Positions 1 to 7,711 are shown, counted from the first letter of the stretch. The stretch: DNA of 16,802 bases from CAZLYF01 sp964586835 (GCA_964586835.1 CAZPIC010000041.1:1-16802), one strand, 5' to 3'. The notes: a model not told the origin generated them from the sequence alone. Translations and numbers: made by a program.

Positions 1-859
1 CGCTCATCGCCCCGTTTGCCCAGGCGCCCTCATAGGTATAGCGCACGCCCGAGCCGCTGACAGCCGTGAAGCCGCCCTGACCGTGCGGGACCCCGTCCAT
101 CATCTTCCCCGTGTAGGTCCCCGTCCGCTCCGCGTGGGGAAAACGCACGATGATCTCCGCGGTGACCATATCTCTGCCCGCCTCTTCCGCAGGCGGACCA
201 TCCTCAGACACCGGCTCTAAGAACGGCGGCCCGTCTTCCGCAGGCGGCCCCGAATTTTGCGTCAGTGGAAAGAAATTGATCCCATTCGCCTGTGCGTATT
301 CCTGCACGTAACTCCCCTCATACCCGAAGATCCCCGGCAGCAGCCCGGCTTCCATACCGAAAAAGGCGTCCGGGCCGATCTCCGTCACGCTCGCGGGAAG
401 GATGACCCTCCAAAGCTTCGGGCACTCCCCGAACGCGAACTCCCCGATGCGCTCCACGCCCTCGAGGATCGTCACGCTTTCAAGCGATGTACAGTACGCG
501 AAAGCCAGATCCCCGATCTCCCGGAGCGACAGTGGCAGCGTCAGGTCCACAAGTGCCGTGCAGCCATAGAAGGCCATCTCTCCGATGGCCTTCACCCCGT
601 CGGGGATCCTCGCCCTCACAAGCGTGCCGCAATCCCGAAACGCGTTCTCCCCGATGCGGGTGACCGCATGCCCGTCCAGCGTCCCCGGGATCTCCGGCTG
701 CGCTGACGAACCCAGCCAGCGCGTAATGGTAGCCGTCCCCTCCGTGGTCAGCGTATAGTGGTATTCTCCGCTTTCCAGCGCTTCGCCCTGCGATGCTCCC
801 ACCGGAAGCAGGGACACAAAGAACACAAGGCCCAGCAGTATTCTGGCTGTCTTTTTCAC
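1..859 (-). CDS. Secreted BspA-type LRR protein with MORN repeat, 3' end outside window
   Basis: The reading frame is open for 286 codons from a GTG start at 859 to the window edge, so the C-terminus is missing. The GTG is chosen because a strong AGGAGG lies just upstream and a signal peptide follows at once (residues 1-24: KK, hydrophobic core, end near GASQG). Residues 66-157 form four 23-residue repeats of the LRR_5 (BspA/TpLRR) type, each with the pattern hxxIGxxAFxxCxxLxxhxhPxx, plus a partial fifth. A Pro/Glu/Asp-rich linker (about 203-230) has an internal duplication (EDGPP twice). Residues about 249-286 carry a MORN-type repeat (YTGKMMDGVPHGQG, then YEGAWANG). The family is extracellular or surface-exposed and usually mediates protein contact; the ligand is unknown. 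Transcription probably starts near 1065, giving a leader of about 205 bases. The role is inferred from repeats only. Confidence 0.85.
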   Translation of the reverse strand, partial: MKKTARILLGLVFFVSLLPVGASQGEALESGEYHYTLTTEGTATITRWLGSSAQPEIPGTLDGHAVTRIGENAFRDCGTLVRARIPDGVKAIGEMAFYGCTALVDLTLPLSLREIGDLAFAYCTSLESVTILEGVERIGEFAFGECPKLWRVILPASVTEIGPDAFFGMEAGLLPGIFGYEGSYVQEYAQANGINFFPLTQNSGPPAEDGPPFLEPVSEDGPPAEEAGRDMVTAEIIVRFPHAERTGTYTGKMMDGVPHGQGGFTAVSGSGVRYTYEGAWANGAMS

Positions 860-1065
860 AGTTTAACCTCCTTCTCCTTACGATCGCCAGAAGGTAAACA
901 CGGTGCCGGGCATATGGCGAAACCCCGCAAGGATCCTTCTCATCCGTTGCGTGCCTTTTCCCCTGGCCGTGCCCCTCTGTCCGGCATATATCTGTCCCGC
1001 GCGACGTCTGTGCTGCTGAAGCGAAACCCGTATGAACCGTGTGGCAGGGATAGCTGTTTGTCTTC
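860..1065 (-). other. Long untranslated leader of the LRR-MORN gene
   Basis: If the promoter at 1072-1100 is used, the mRNA starts near 1065 and has about 205 untranslated bases before the GTG at 859. I looked for known riboswitch signatures and found none. The only clear signal is the AGGAGG at the 3' end. The short open frames here on both strands have no homology I recognise. Confidence 0.35.
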
Positions 1066-1071
1066 CTTCAA

Positions 1072-1100
1072 ATTCTATATCCAAACGCCTGTTCCGTCAA
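1072..1100 (-). promoter_or_regulatory. Sigma-A promoter of the LRR-MORN gene
   Basis: On the minus strand TTGACG (1100-1095) is followed, after exactly 17 bases, by TAGAAT (1077-1072). Both boxes match the consensus at 5 of 6 positions. The expected start of transcription is near 1065. Confidence 0.7.
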
Positions 1101-1112
1101 TGGTTTGGATAT
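1077..1112. promoter_or_regulatory. Inverted repeat spanning the -35 box, candidate operator
   Basis: The arms ATATCCAAAC (1077-1086) and GTTTGGATAT (1103-1112) are perfect inverted repeats separated by 16 bases; one more pair (1076/1113) extends them. The -35 box of the minus-strand promoter lies between the arms, and the inner end of the left arm reaches its -10 box. Further out, CTTCAA (1066-1071) and TTGAAG (1123-1128) also pair. The position fits a repressor site controlling the LRR-MORN gene; a hairpin on a + transcript is the alternative. Confidence 0.5.
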
Positions 1113-1164
1113 AAAAATATCATTGAAGAAGGGTGCCCAGCAGCAGTTGTCATCCTTCCCTTCA

Positions 1165-1194
1165 TTGACGCCACAGTGAGCCCGTGCATACAAT
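1165..1194 (+). promoter_or_regulatory. Sigma-A promoter of the EamA permease gene
   Basis: TTGACG (1165-1170), an 18-base spacer, then TACAAT (1189-1194); both boxes match at 5 of 6. Transcription should start near 1201. The upstream GTG at 1184 lies within the promoter, which rules it out as the translation start and supports the ATG at 1235. Confidence 0.7.
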
Positions 1195-1234
1195 GGCCGG
1201 CGACACGCATCCTGTCGATGAAAGGGAAACCCTC

Positions 1235-2095
1235 ATGTGGCTTGTACTGGCTTTTCTATCAGCTCTCTTTGCGGGCTTGACGGCTATCCTGTCCAAAGTT
1301 GGCCTCCGCAACACGGATTCCACGCTGGCCACCGCCGCCAGAACCGTGGTGGTGCTGGCATTCTCCTGGATCATGGCGCTTTTATCCGGTTCTCTTCGCT
1401 CGCTTTTCTCCCTCAGCTTCAGGTCCGGCGCCTTCCTTGTCCTGTCCGGCTGCGCCACCGGCGCCTCTTGGCTATGCTATTTCAGAGCCCTCAAGCTGGG
1501 ACCCGTCACAAGGGTCGCCGCTGTGGACAAATCGAGTACGCTGATGACCATGCTGCTTGCCTTCCTGTTTCTGGGCGAACCCTTTACAGCGCTCAAGGCA
1601 GCCGCCATGTTCCTTATCGGCGCAGGAACCCTCCTGCTGCTGGACCGCAGGCAGGCTTCCAGCACGGGACCAACGTCCGGTTCCTGGATCCCCTGGGCGT
1701 TGGGGTCAGCTGTCTTCGCCAGCCTCACAGCCATCCTGGGAAAGATCGGTATCAGCGGGGTGGACTCAAATCTGGGCACAGCGATACGGACTTCTGTGGT
1801 GCTGTTCATCTCCTGGGCCATCGTCTTCGCCCGGGGAAAGCAGCGCGGCCTGCGGGACCTCGACAGCCGCAGTCGGCTTTTTCTGTTTCTATCCGGCCTT
1901 GCCACCGGTGTCTCCTGGCTGTGCTACTGGCGCGCGCTGCAGACGGGACCGGCCAGCGCGGTGGTCCCCATAGACAAGCTGAGCATCCTGTTTACAGTGG
2001 GGTTTTCTTCCCTTTTCCTGGGAGAGAGGCTGTCGGCAAGAATGATCACTGGGCTTGCTCTCACAGTTGCGGGCACGCTGCTTTTGCTGCTATAG
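1235..2095 (+). CDS. EamA/DMT-family membrane transporter
   Basis: This 286-residue integral membrane protein has about ten hydrophobic segments arranged as two homologous EamA halves. The duplication is visible: GLTAILSKVG / ARTVVVLAFSW in the first half (about residues 11-43) matches SLTAILGKIG / IRTSVVLFISW in the second (about 159-194), and GASWLCYFRALKLGP matches GVSWLCYWRALQTGP. Members of this drug/metabolite transporter superfamily move small metabolites or amino acids; the substrate cannot be read from the sequence. The ATG at 1235 is preferred because AAAGGG lies upstream and the first transmembrane helix begins immediately; the in-frame GTG at 1184 overlaps the -10 box. It is divergent from the LRR-MORN gene and about 140 bases upstream of serC. 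Confidence 0.88.
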   Translation: MWLVLAFLSALFAGLTAILSKVGLRNTDSTLATAARTVVVLAFSWIMALLSGSLRSLFSLSFRSGAFLVLSGCATGASWLCYFRALKLGPVTRVAAVDKSSTLMTMLLAFLFLGEPFTALKAAAMFLIGAGTLLLLDRRQASSTGPTSGSWIPWALGSAVFASLTAILGKIGISGVDSNLGTAIRTSVVLFISWAIVFARGKQRGLRDLDSRSRLFLFLSGLATGVSWLCYWRALQTGPASAVVPIDKLSILFTVGFSSLFLGERLSARMITGLALTVAGTLLLLL

Positions 2096-2190
2096 CCGGC
2101 TGTCCGCTGAGAAAATACAAATCCTGAACAAGCCTTCTTCCTCCCAGGCGTGCCCTGAGCCTCGAGGGCTGTTATACTTGCCGCGGCATC

Positions 2191-2209
2191 CCGCCCCCTG
2201 GGGCGGTTT
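2191..2209 (+). terminator. GC-rich hairpin before serC, weak terminator candidate
   Basis: CCGCCCC (2191-2197) and GGGGCGG (2200-2206) are perfect inverted repeats followed by only TTT. It may end transcripts of the EamA gene, or lie in the serC leader if the TATACT at 2173-2178 is a -10 box; no good -35 accompanies that box. The T-run is too short for a firm terminator call. Confidence 0.3.
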
Positions 2210-2235
2210 CCTGATACAATGAAAGGATGACACCC

Positions 2236-3339
2236 ATGGAAAGAGCGTTCAACTTCTCCGCAGGCCCCTCCATGCTTCCCCTTCCGGTCCTTGAAAAGGC
2301 TGCGGGCGAACTGGTTCTCTACGGTGACGCCGGCATGAGCGTCATGGAGATGAGCCACCGCACGCCGGACTATGAGGAGATCATCGCCTCTGCCGAAAGC
2401 CATTTGCGGGAGCTTCTCCACATTCCGGACAGCTACCGGGTGCTCTTCCTGCAGGGTGGTGCCACCACACAGTTTTCAGCGCTTTGTCTGAACCTCCTCA
2501 CCGGTTCTAAAAAAGCCGACTATGTGGTCACCGGCCTCTTTTCTGGGAAGGCTGCTGAGGAAGCCGCAAAGTACGGCGACATCCAAATCACCGCCTCCAC
2601 AAAAGCCGAGGGGCACCGCAGCATCCCCCGCTTACACCGCGGGGACTTCCGCCCCGACGCGGACTATGTGCATCTCTGTCTCAACAACACCATCTACGGC
2701 ACCCGCTGGGATGGCCTGCCCGATACAGGAAGCGTACCGCTGGTGGCAGACCTGTCTTCCTGCCTCCTGTCAGAGCCGTTGGACGTCTCGCGCTACGGGG
2801 TCATTTACGCCGGCGCTCAAAAAAATATTGGCCCTGCGGGGCTGACCCTTGTCATCGTCAGGGAAGACCTTCTGGGCCGCCATCGTCCGGATACGCCCGC
2901 CATGCTGCAGTGGAAGCTCATGGCGGATAACGGGTCCATGTATAACACGCCGCCCTGCTACGCCATCTACATGGCGGGGCTTGTGTTCAAGTGGCTGCGC
3001 GACGAGGTTGGCGGGCTGGAAGCCATGGCCGCCGTCAACCGCGCGAAAGCCTCCCTCCTCTATGACTACCTGGACCACCAGGATTACTATATTCCCCACG
3101 CGCAAAAGGCCTTCCGCTCCTTGATGAACATCACCTTCGTCACAGGGAATGCGGGCTTGGATGCGCGCTTTGTGCGGGAAGCAGCGGCGCAGGGGCTTAA
3201 GAACCTTGCGGGCCATCGCACGACAGGCGGGATGCGGGCCTCCATCTACAACGCCATGCCCAGAGAAGGCGTGGAAGCCCTGATTGGCTTCATGAAAGCC
3301 TTTGCGGACAATAACCCCAAAGGGAGACAGCCGTCATGA
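2236..3339 (+). CDS. serC: Phosphoserine aminotransferase
   Basis: This enzyme uses pyridoxal phosphate to transfer the amino group of glutamate to 3-phosphohydroxypyruvate, giving O-phospho-L-serine. The 367-residue length is normal for SerC (about 360). Family landmarks are the N-terminal FNFSAGPSM, SVMEMSHR near residue 35, the cofactor loop QGGAT (about 73-77), ADLSS (about 171-175), and the Schiff-base lysine in GAQKNIGPAG (K196). The ATG at 2236 is chosen over the ATG at 2227 because GAAAGGA sits 8 bases before it, while the earlier ATG overlaps that site. The stop overlaps the serA start by four bases (ATGA), so the two are translationally coupled. I saw no T-box or riboswitch upstream. 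Confidence 0.96.
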   Translation: MERAFNFSAGPSMLPLPVLEKAAGELVLYGDAGMSVMEMSHRTPDYEEIIASAESHLRELLHIPDSYRVLFLQGGATTQFSALCLNLLTGSKKADYVVTGLFSGKAAEEAAKYGDIQITASTKAEGHRSIPRLHRGDFRPDADYVHLCLNNTIYGTRWDGLPDTGSVPLVADLSSCLLSEPLDVSRYGVIYAGAQKNIGPAGLTLVIVREDLLGRHRPDTPAMLQWKLMADNGSMYNTPPCYAIYMAGLVFKWLRDEVGGLEAMAAVNRAKASLLYDYLDHQDYYIPHAQKAFRSLMNITFVTGNAGLDARFVREAAAQGLKNLAGHRTTGGMRASIYNAMPREGVEALIGFMKAFADNNPKGRQPS

Positions 3340-4496
3340 CAAAAATCAGGTTCTACAACCGTATCGCGGACGCAGGGCTTGCGGAGTTTCAGCCTGATCG
3401 CTACCTGACAGGCCCGAACCTTGAAGACCCGGATGGCATTCTTGTCCGCTCCGAGTCTCTGCACGCCCTGTCCTTTGGTCCCGGGCTCAAAGCCATCGCC
3501 CGGGCAGGCGCAGGCGTCAACAACATCCCCCTGAAGCGCTGCACCGAGCAGGGCATCGTCGTTTTCAACACGCCGGGCGCTAATGCCAACAGTGTCAAAG
3601 AGCTGACCCTCTGCGCACTGCTGCTGGCTGCCCGTGACATCTCCGGCGGCATTGATTGGGTGAAGACCCTCCCCGCGGACGAGAACCTGGCCAAACGGGT
3701 CGAAGCCGGCAAGGGTGCGTTTGCCGGGGTAGAACTTTATAACCGGACGCTTGGCGTCATCGGTCTGGGCGCCGTGGGAGGCCAGGTAGCCAATGTCGCC
3801 CATCAGCTGGGAATGACGGTCATCGGCTACGACCCCTACCTGTCCGTGGATGGCGCCTGGCGCCTCTCGCGCGGTGTTGCAAAGGCCTCGGACCTCGAAG
3901 AGCTGCTTCAAAAGTCGGACTTCATTACCCTGCACCTGCCCTCGACGCCAGATACCCGGGGCTTGATCAACGCCACCGCTCTCGCTGCAATGAAGAAGGG
4001 CGTTCGCCTCATCAACACCGCCCGCGCGGACCTCGTCCAAGAGGTCGACCTTGCCGCAGCCATTGCCTCAGCTCATGTAGCCAGGTATGTGGCGGACTTT
4101 CCCTCCGCAAAGCTCGCGGGCCTCCGCGGCGTGATCTCCATCCCTCACCTGGGCGCCTCCACCATGGAAGCCGAAGACAGCTCCGCCGTCATGGCATCGC
4201 GTCAGCTGCGCGCCTTTTTAGAAACGGGCAACATCACAAACGGCGTCAACTTCCCGGATGCCTCCATGCCTCATCTCGGGGATACCCGTATCTGCGTGAT
4301 GCATTCCAACATCCCCCACATGCTGGCGAGATTTTCCTCTATTCTGGCCGGGGAGAACATCAACATCGAGAATATGCTTAACCGGTCCAAAGACGAGGTT
4401 GCTTACACCATCATTGAGATCTGTGGACACGTGCCCGACAGGGTGGTCAGGGAAATCTCCGCGGCGGAAAGCGTCCTGCGCGTGAACCTTTACTGA
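3336..4496 (+). CDS. serA: D-3-phosphoglycerate dehydrogenase with ACT domain
   Basis: It oxidises 3-phosphoglycerate to 3-phosphohydroxypyruvate with NAD, the entry step of serine synthesis. In order: substrate-binding half (1-95, with RAGAGVNN at 57-63), NAD-binding Rossmann part (GLGAVG at 143-148, acidic D166 after the second strand), return to the catalytic domain, and a C-terminal ACT domain (about 317-386), probably the serine-sensing part. The catalytic Arg is R230 (NTARAD) and the His is H271 (IPHLGAS). The usual DVFExEP motif with the catalytic Glu is replaced by YVADFPSAKL (251-260). I believe this variant is normal in the shorter clostridial SerA group. At 386 residues it is shorter than the 410-530 residue classes. 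It sits between serC and the DUF1015 gene, 22 bases before the latter. Confidence 0.94.
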   Translation: MTKIRFYNRIADAGLAEFQPDRYLTGPNLEDPDGILVRSESLHALSFGPGLKAIARAGAGVNNIPLKRCTEQGIVVFNTPGANANSVKELTLCALLLAARDISGGIDWVKTLPADENLAKRVEAGKGAFAGVELYNRTLGVIGLGAVGGQVANVAHQLGMTVIGYDPYLSVDGAWRLSRGVAKASDLEELLQKSDFITLHLPSTPDTRGLINATALAAMKKGVRLINTARADLVQEVDLAAAIASAHVARYVADFPSAKLAGLRGVISIPHLGASTMEAEDSSAVMASRQLRAFLETGNITNGVNFPDASMPHLGDTRICVMHSNIPHMLARFSSILAGENINIENMLNRSKDEVAYTIIEICGHVPDRVVREISAAESVLRVNLY

Positions 4497-4518
4497 GGTC
4501 CTTTCCGGGAGGAAGACA

Positions 4519-5766
4519 ATGGATTTTAGCCTTACAGGAGTCGCCCCCTTCCCCGTCCTGCTGCCGGGCAGAGACACCGACTTGCGCTTCTGGCCTGTGA
4601 TCGCGGTCGACCAGTTCACCTCCCAGCCAGAAGTGTGGATTGAGGCAGAGGCCCGCGTGGGCAGCCATCCTTCTACGCTGCGCATGGTTCTTCCCGAGGC
4701 CTTCCTCGCAGAGGGGGAAGCGGAAACAAAGCGCAGAACCCAGGCTGCGCTACACGCCATGGAGGATTACCTTGGGAGAGGCGTCCTGCAGGAAGCCTTT
4801 CGCGGCATGGTCCTGACAGAGCGGACCACAGCATCGGGCTGCCGTCCCGGCCTCCTTCTGTGTGCAGACCTGGAGGCTTACGACTATGCGCCAGGCAGCC
4901 GCTTGCCGATCCGCGCAACGGAGGAAACCGTCCTCGCCCGCATCCCGCCCAGGCTTAAGCTGAGGGAGCAGGCTTTGGTCGAGCTGTCCCATGCGCTGCT
5001 GCTCGCGGACGATCCCATGGACAGCCTGATCGGCCCCTTCTATGCGGCCCGTAACAGCCTTCCACCCCTTTACGACATCGCCCTGACAATGGGTGGCGGA
5101 CGCCTGCGCGGCTGGAAGCTGAGCGGTGAGGAGGTGCTTTCAAAGCTTCTCTCTGCCTTTCTCGCCCACAGAAAGCGTGTGGAAGGCAGCGGGATGCTGT
5201 TTGCCGTAGGGGATGGTAACCACTCCCTGGCAGCGGCGAAGGCAGCCTGGCAGCGCGTTCGGGCGGATCTTTCCGCCTCCGAACGCCAAAGCCACTCTGC
5301 TCGCTTTGCGATGGCGGAACTGATCAACCTGCACAGCTCTGCGCTGCGCCTGGAGCCCATCCACCGCGCCCTCTTTGGCATCAAGGAGGAAGGGCTCCTC
5401 AGCCTTCTGGCCCCCCTGCGCCCCTCTGAAACGGAACAGGCGCCGGACCTGCGGTTGGTCACGGAAGGCCGCGACCTGCCCTTGCGCCTGGCGCTCGCCC
5501 CTGACGAAACGGTCCTCGGCGCCCTGCAGCCCCTGCTTGACCGTGAGGAGGCCGCCGGCGCCTTCGCCATGGACTACATCCACGGCGAGGAGGAGGTCCG
5601 CCGCCTCGCGCGGGAGCGCAGCGCTGTAGGCATCCTGCTTCCACCCTTTCAGAAGGCCGATCTCTTCCCGCTGGTGGAAAAGCAGGGGAGGCTGCCAAAG
5701 AAGAGCTTTTCCCTTGGCGACGCCCACGAAAAACGCTTCTACATGGAGTGCCGAAGGCTTCGCTGA
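4519..5766 (+). CDS. DUF1015-family protein, candidate serine-related enzyme
   Basis: This 415-residue soluble protein has the marks of DUF1015: IRATEETVLARIPPRLKLRE (about 131-150) and the glycine-rich VGDGNHS (230-236), which corresponds to the DGHH/DGNH motif of this family. There is no signal peptide or membrane segment. GGGAGGAAG ends shortly before the ATG, and the gene begins 22 bases after serA, so it is in the serine operon. DUF1015 is related to ParB/SbnI-like folds, among which free-serine kinases are known; I recall that some DUF1015 members have been reported as L-serine kinases, but cannot verify it here. The operon position makes a role in serine/phosphoserine interconversion plausible. 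Family assignment is confident, function is inference. Confidence 0.85.
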   Translation: MDFSLTGVAPFPVLLPGRDTDLRFWPVIAVDQFTSQPEVWIEAEARVGSHPSTLRMVLPEAFLAEGEAETKRRTQAALHAMEDYLGRGVLQEAFRGMVLTERTTASGCRPGLLLCADLEAYDYAPGSRLPIRATEETVLARIPPRLKLREQALVELSHALLLADDPMDSLIGPFYAARNSLPPLYDIALTMGGGRLRGWKLSGEEVLSKLLSAFLAHRKRVEGSGMLFAVGDGNHSLAAAKAAWQRVRADLSASERQSHSARFAMAELINLHSSALRLEPIHRALFGIKEEGLLSLLAPLRPSETEQAPDLRLVTEGRDLPLRLALAPDETVLGALQPLLDREEAAGAFAMDYIHGEEEVRRLARERSAVGILLPPFQKADLFPLVEKQGRLPKKSFSLGDAHEKRFYMECRRLR

Positions 5767-5786
5767 GCCCATCGGAGGGCTTCCGA

Positions 5787-5815
5787 TTGACGCCATAGCC
5801 CCCCTTTCGTATACT
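5787..5815 (+). promoter_or_regulatory. Sigma-A promoter of the HtrA-type protease gene
   Basis: TTGACG (5787-5792), a 17-base spacer, then TATACT (5810-5815); both boxes match at 5 of 6. Transcription should start near 5822, just ahead of the ribosome-binding site. A short stem (5771-5776 with 5782-5787) lies between the DUF1015 stop and the -35 box, but it has no T-run. Confidence 0.75.
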
Positions 5816-5837
5816 GTTTTCGAAGGGGGAGTGCTGT

Positions 5838-7190
5838 TTGAAATCATGCCGAAACCGCATATTTGGTCGCCTTATGGATAAAAAGGGCTTTGGAATGTCC
5901 AAGCCCATAAAGAGGCTTGTCGTCTCGCAGATCCACATCGGCAAGGGCCTGGACGGACATGGGATAAGGGCAGCTGTTGTACGTGCGGTCACCTTTCTGC
6001 TTTTCGTTGCCGTAGCCCTGGCTGCTCTCCCTCAGGCTGCTTACTGCGCCATTAGCCCGGAAGAGATCTCAGGCTTGGTGGACACCCAAACGGACGCCTC
6101 CCTGATCACCAACCCTCTCATCGACGCGGCTGCCGCTGCCCGGGAAAGCGTGCTGGGGGTTCACAACTACCAAGTGGTCACAGGCAGCCTCTTTGGCATC
6201 CCCCTGGACCTGGGCTTCACCCTCCCTTCCTCGGGAGAGGAGCTTGTGGGCGCAGGCTCCGGTGTGGTGGTCAGCCCCTATGGGCATGTGCTGACCAACT
6301 ACCACGTCGTTGAAAACGCCAGTCGAACCACTGTTCAGCAGGGCTCCAGGGAGGTCCCTGCCATGGTCGTTGGTGCAGACCCAGGCCTTGACATCGCGGT
6401 TCTTCTGGCCCCGACACTGGGCCTCCCGGCGGCTCCTCTGGGCGACAGTGATGAGCTGAAGATCGGCGAATGGGCCATCGTCATCGGCAACCCTTTAGGA
6501 CAGGATCTTGAGCGTTCGGTCACTGTGGGCGTCGTCTCGGCGCTGGACCGCAGGGTGTCCGGAGGGCTCTTCGGTACCTTTTTGGGCGGCGCAGCGCTCT
6601 ACAACCGCATGATTCAGGTGGACGCGGCGATCAATCAGGGCAACTCAGGCGGTGGCATGTTCAACGTGCTGGGCCAGCTGCAGGGGATCCCCTCCATGAA
6701 GTTCTCAAGCTCCTCGTTCTTCACGAGCGCCAGCATCGACAACATCGGTATGTGCATCCCCATCAATGCCGCCAAGCCCCTTTTGCGCTCGGTCCTTGAG
6801 CGCTATGACGAAGACCTGCTGAAGGTGTCCCAAGCGGCGGAGACGCCGCGCCCCCGCCCCCGTCTGGGAGTCACCGCAGCCAGCCTCGCTCCGGATTTCA
6901 AGCTTGTAGCGGAAGGCAAGGTTCCCCCTGGCGCCTATGTCCAGGAAGTCGAAAAGGGCTCTGCCGCGCAGGCCGCGGACATCCGGGTGGGAGACATCAT
7001 CACAGGTCTCGGCGACAGGGAGATTCGCAGCTCTTCCGAGCTTGTGAAAGCGATTTCAGCCCTTGAGGTCGGCGACAAGGTCAGCGTTCAAATCTTCAGG
7101 CTTGAGGGATTCCGCGAGGTTCTGGAGGGCATGCGCTCCGCAGGCTCTCTGGGCCAGGGGGAAAGCCTTGTCCTTCAAGTGGAGCTATAG
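5838..7190 (+). CDS. HtrA/DegP-type membrane-anchored serine protease with PDZ domain
   Basis: A trypsin-like (S1C) protease for quality control of exported proteins. It has about 45 N-terminal cytoplasmic residues, one hydrophobic segment (about 46-66, anchor or signal peptide), a protease domain (about 100-315) and one PDZ domain (about 343-448). The catalytic triad is H156 (TNYHVVEN), D185 (DPGLDIAV) and S270 (NQGNSGGG). The usual proline after GNSGG is a glycine here. The TTG start at 5838 is chosen because GGGGGAG lies 6 bases upstream and the promoter start is close; the ATG codons at 5874 and 5895 lack a good ribosome-binding site. The 450-residue length is normal. It has its own promoter and no partner gene, so it is probably a single-gene unit. 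The specific symbol (htrA, htrB, degP) is not decidable. Confidence 0.92.
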   Translation: MKSCRNRIFGRLMDKKGFGMSKPIKRLVVSQIHIGKGLDGHGIRAAVVRAVTFLLFVAVALAALPQAAYCAISPEEISGLVDTQTDASLITNPLIDAAAAARESVLGVHNYQVVTGSLFGIPLDLGFTLPSSGEELVGAGSGVVVSPYGHVLTNYHVVENASRTTVQQGSREVPAMVVGADPGLDIAVLLAPTLGLPAAPLGDSDELKIGEWAIVIGNPLGQDLERSVTVGVVSALDRRVSGGLFGTFLGGAALYNRMIQVDAAINQGNSGGGMFNVLGQLQGIPSMKFSSSSFFTSASIDNIGMCIPINAAKPLLRSVLERYDEDLLKVSQAAETPRPRPRLGVTAASLAPDFKLVAEGKVPPGAYVQEVEKGSAAQAADIRVGDIITGLGDREIRSSSELVKAISALEVGDKVSVQIFRLEGFREVLEGMRSAGSLGQGESLVLQVEL

Positions 7191-7652
7191 ACAGGGGCTC
7201 TCAGACAAGCCCTAAAGATATCGAAGCGCCCGCGTGGCTCGCGGCGCACGTAACCCTCCTGAACCGCATGGTCGGAAAACGTACAGCACGGAAATGTCAT
7301 TGCTGATTTGCTGCAGCTCCCCCTTTCCTTCTTGCCTCCGCCATCGTATACCGAAGTACCCGCTTTCCGTGCGCAAGAGTTCCTGCAAGGCCTGGCAAAG
7401 ACAGGGTGATCCTCCCCGCAGGGCAAGCCGTCGGCCGGATCCTTTTCCCCCGCGGTCTCAGCAGGAAACTCCGTCGCGGCACCTGGCGGGAAAGCACTCG
7501 CTTGAACGATCACGCGAAGTCCTTCCTCCCGCCCGAACAGTGTCGCGGATAAAATGCAGCTGACAGCGTTTCCTGTCCTTTCAGACAGCGCAGTGCTTGC
7601 CGAAGTCACGTTTTCTACGGATCTCAAGCGCATCCACCCGCTGCCCTCCTGG
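7191..7652. other. Intergenic stretch with no recognisable gene
   Basis: This stretch has no reading frame that looks like a protein. A minus-strand open frame (7175-7633, 152 codons) and a plus-strand one (7234-7563) overlap, but their translations are low-complexity, rich in Arg/Pro/Ser, and resemble no family I know; neither has a good ribosome-binding site. A weak stem (GGGCT/AGCCC, about 7196-7213) follows the protease stop without a T-run. It may be the remains of a decayed gene, for example a lost regulator of the following operon. Confidence 0.5.
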
Positions 7653-7681
7653 TTGACAGTCCCGGCTTCCGATGTTAGTAT
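7653..7681 (+). promoter_or_regulatory. Sigma-A promoter of the carbohydrate operon
   Basis: A perfect TTGACA (7653-7658), a 17-base spacer and TAGTAT (7676-7681, 4 of 6). Transcription should begin near 7688. It lies about 30 bases before the first gene. No clear operator dyad is visible around it. Confidence 0.6.
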
Positions 7682-7711
7682 TCGCTTATAAAAATAAAAG
7701 GAGACAATGGC

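Noticed and set aside
257..706. Plus-strand open frame of 149 codons opposite the LRR-MORN gene
   Set aside because: The regular 23-residue repeats and signal peptide on the minus strand show which strand codes; the plus translation has no structure.
1184..1234. GTG start at 1184 for the EamA permease
   Set aside because: It lies within the promoter; the ATG at 1235 begins right at the first membrane helix.
2096..2235. T-box or amino-acid riboswitch before serC
   Set aside because: The leader is short, and I saw no T-box sequence or specifier structure, only one small GC hairpin.
7175..7633. Minus-strand open frame of 152 codons after the protease gene
   Set aside because: It overlaps the protease 3' end, has low-complexity sequence and no convincing ribosome-binding site or family match.
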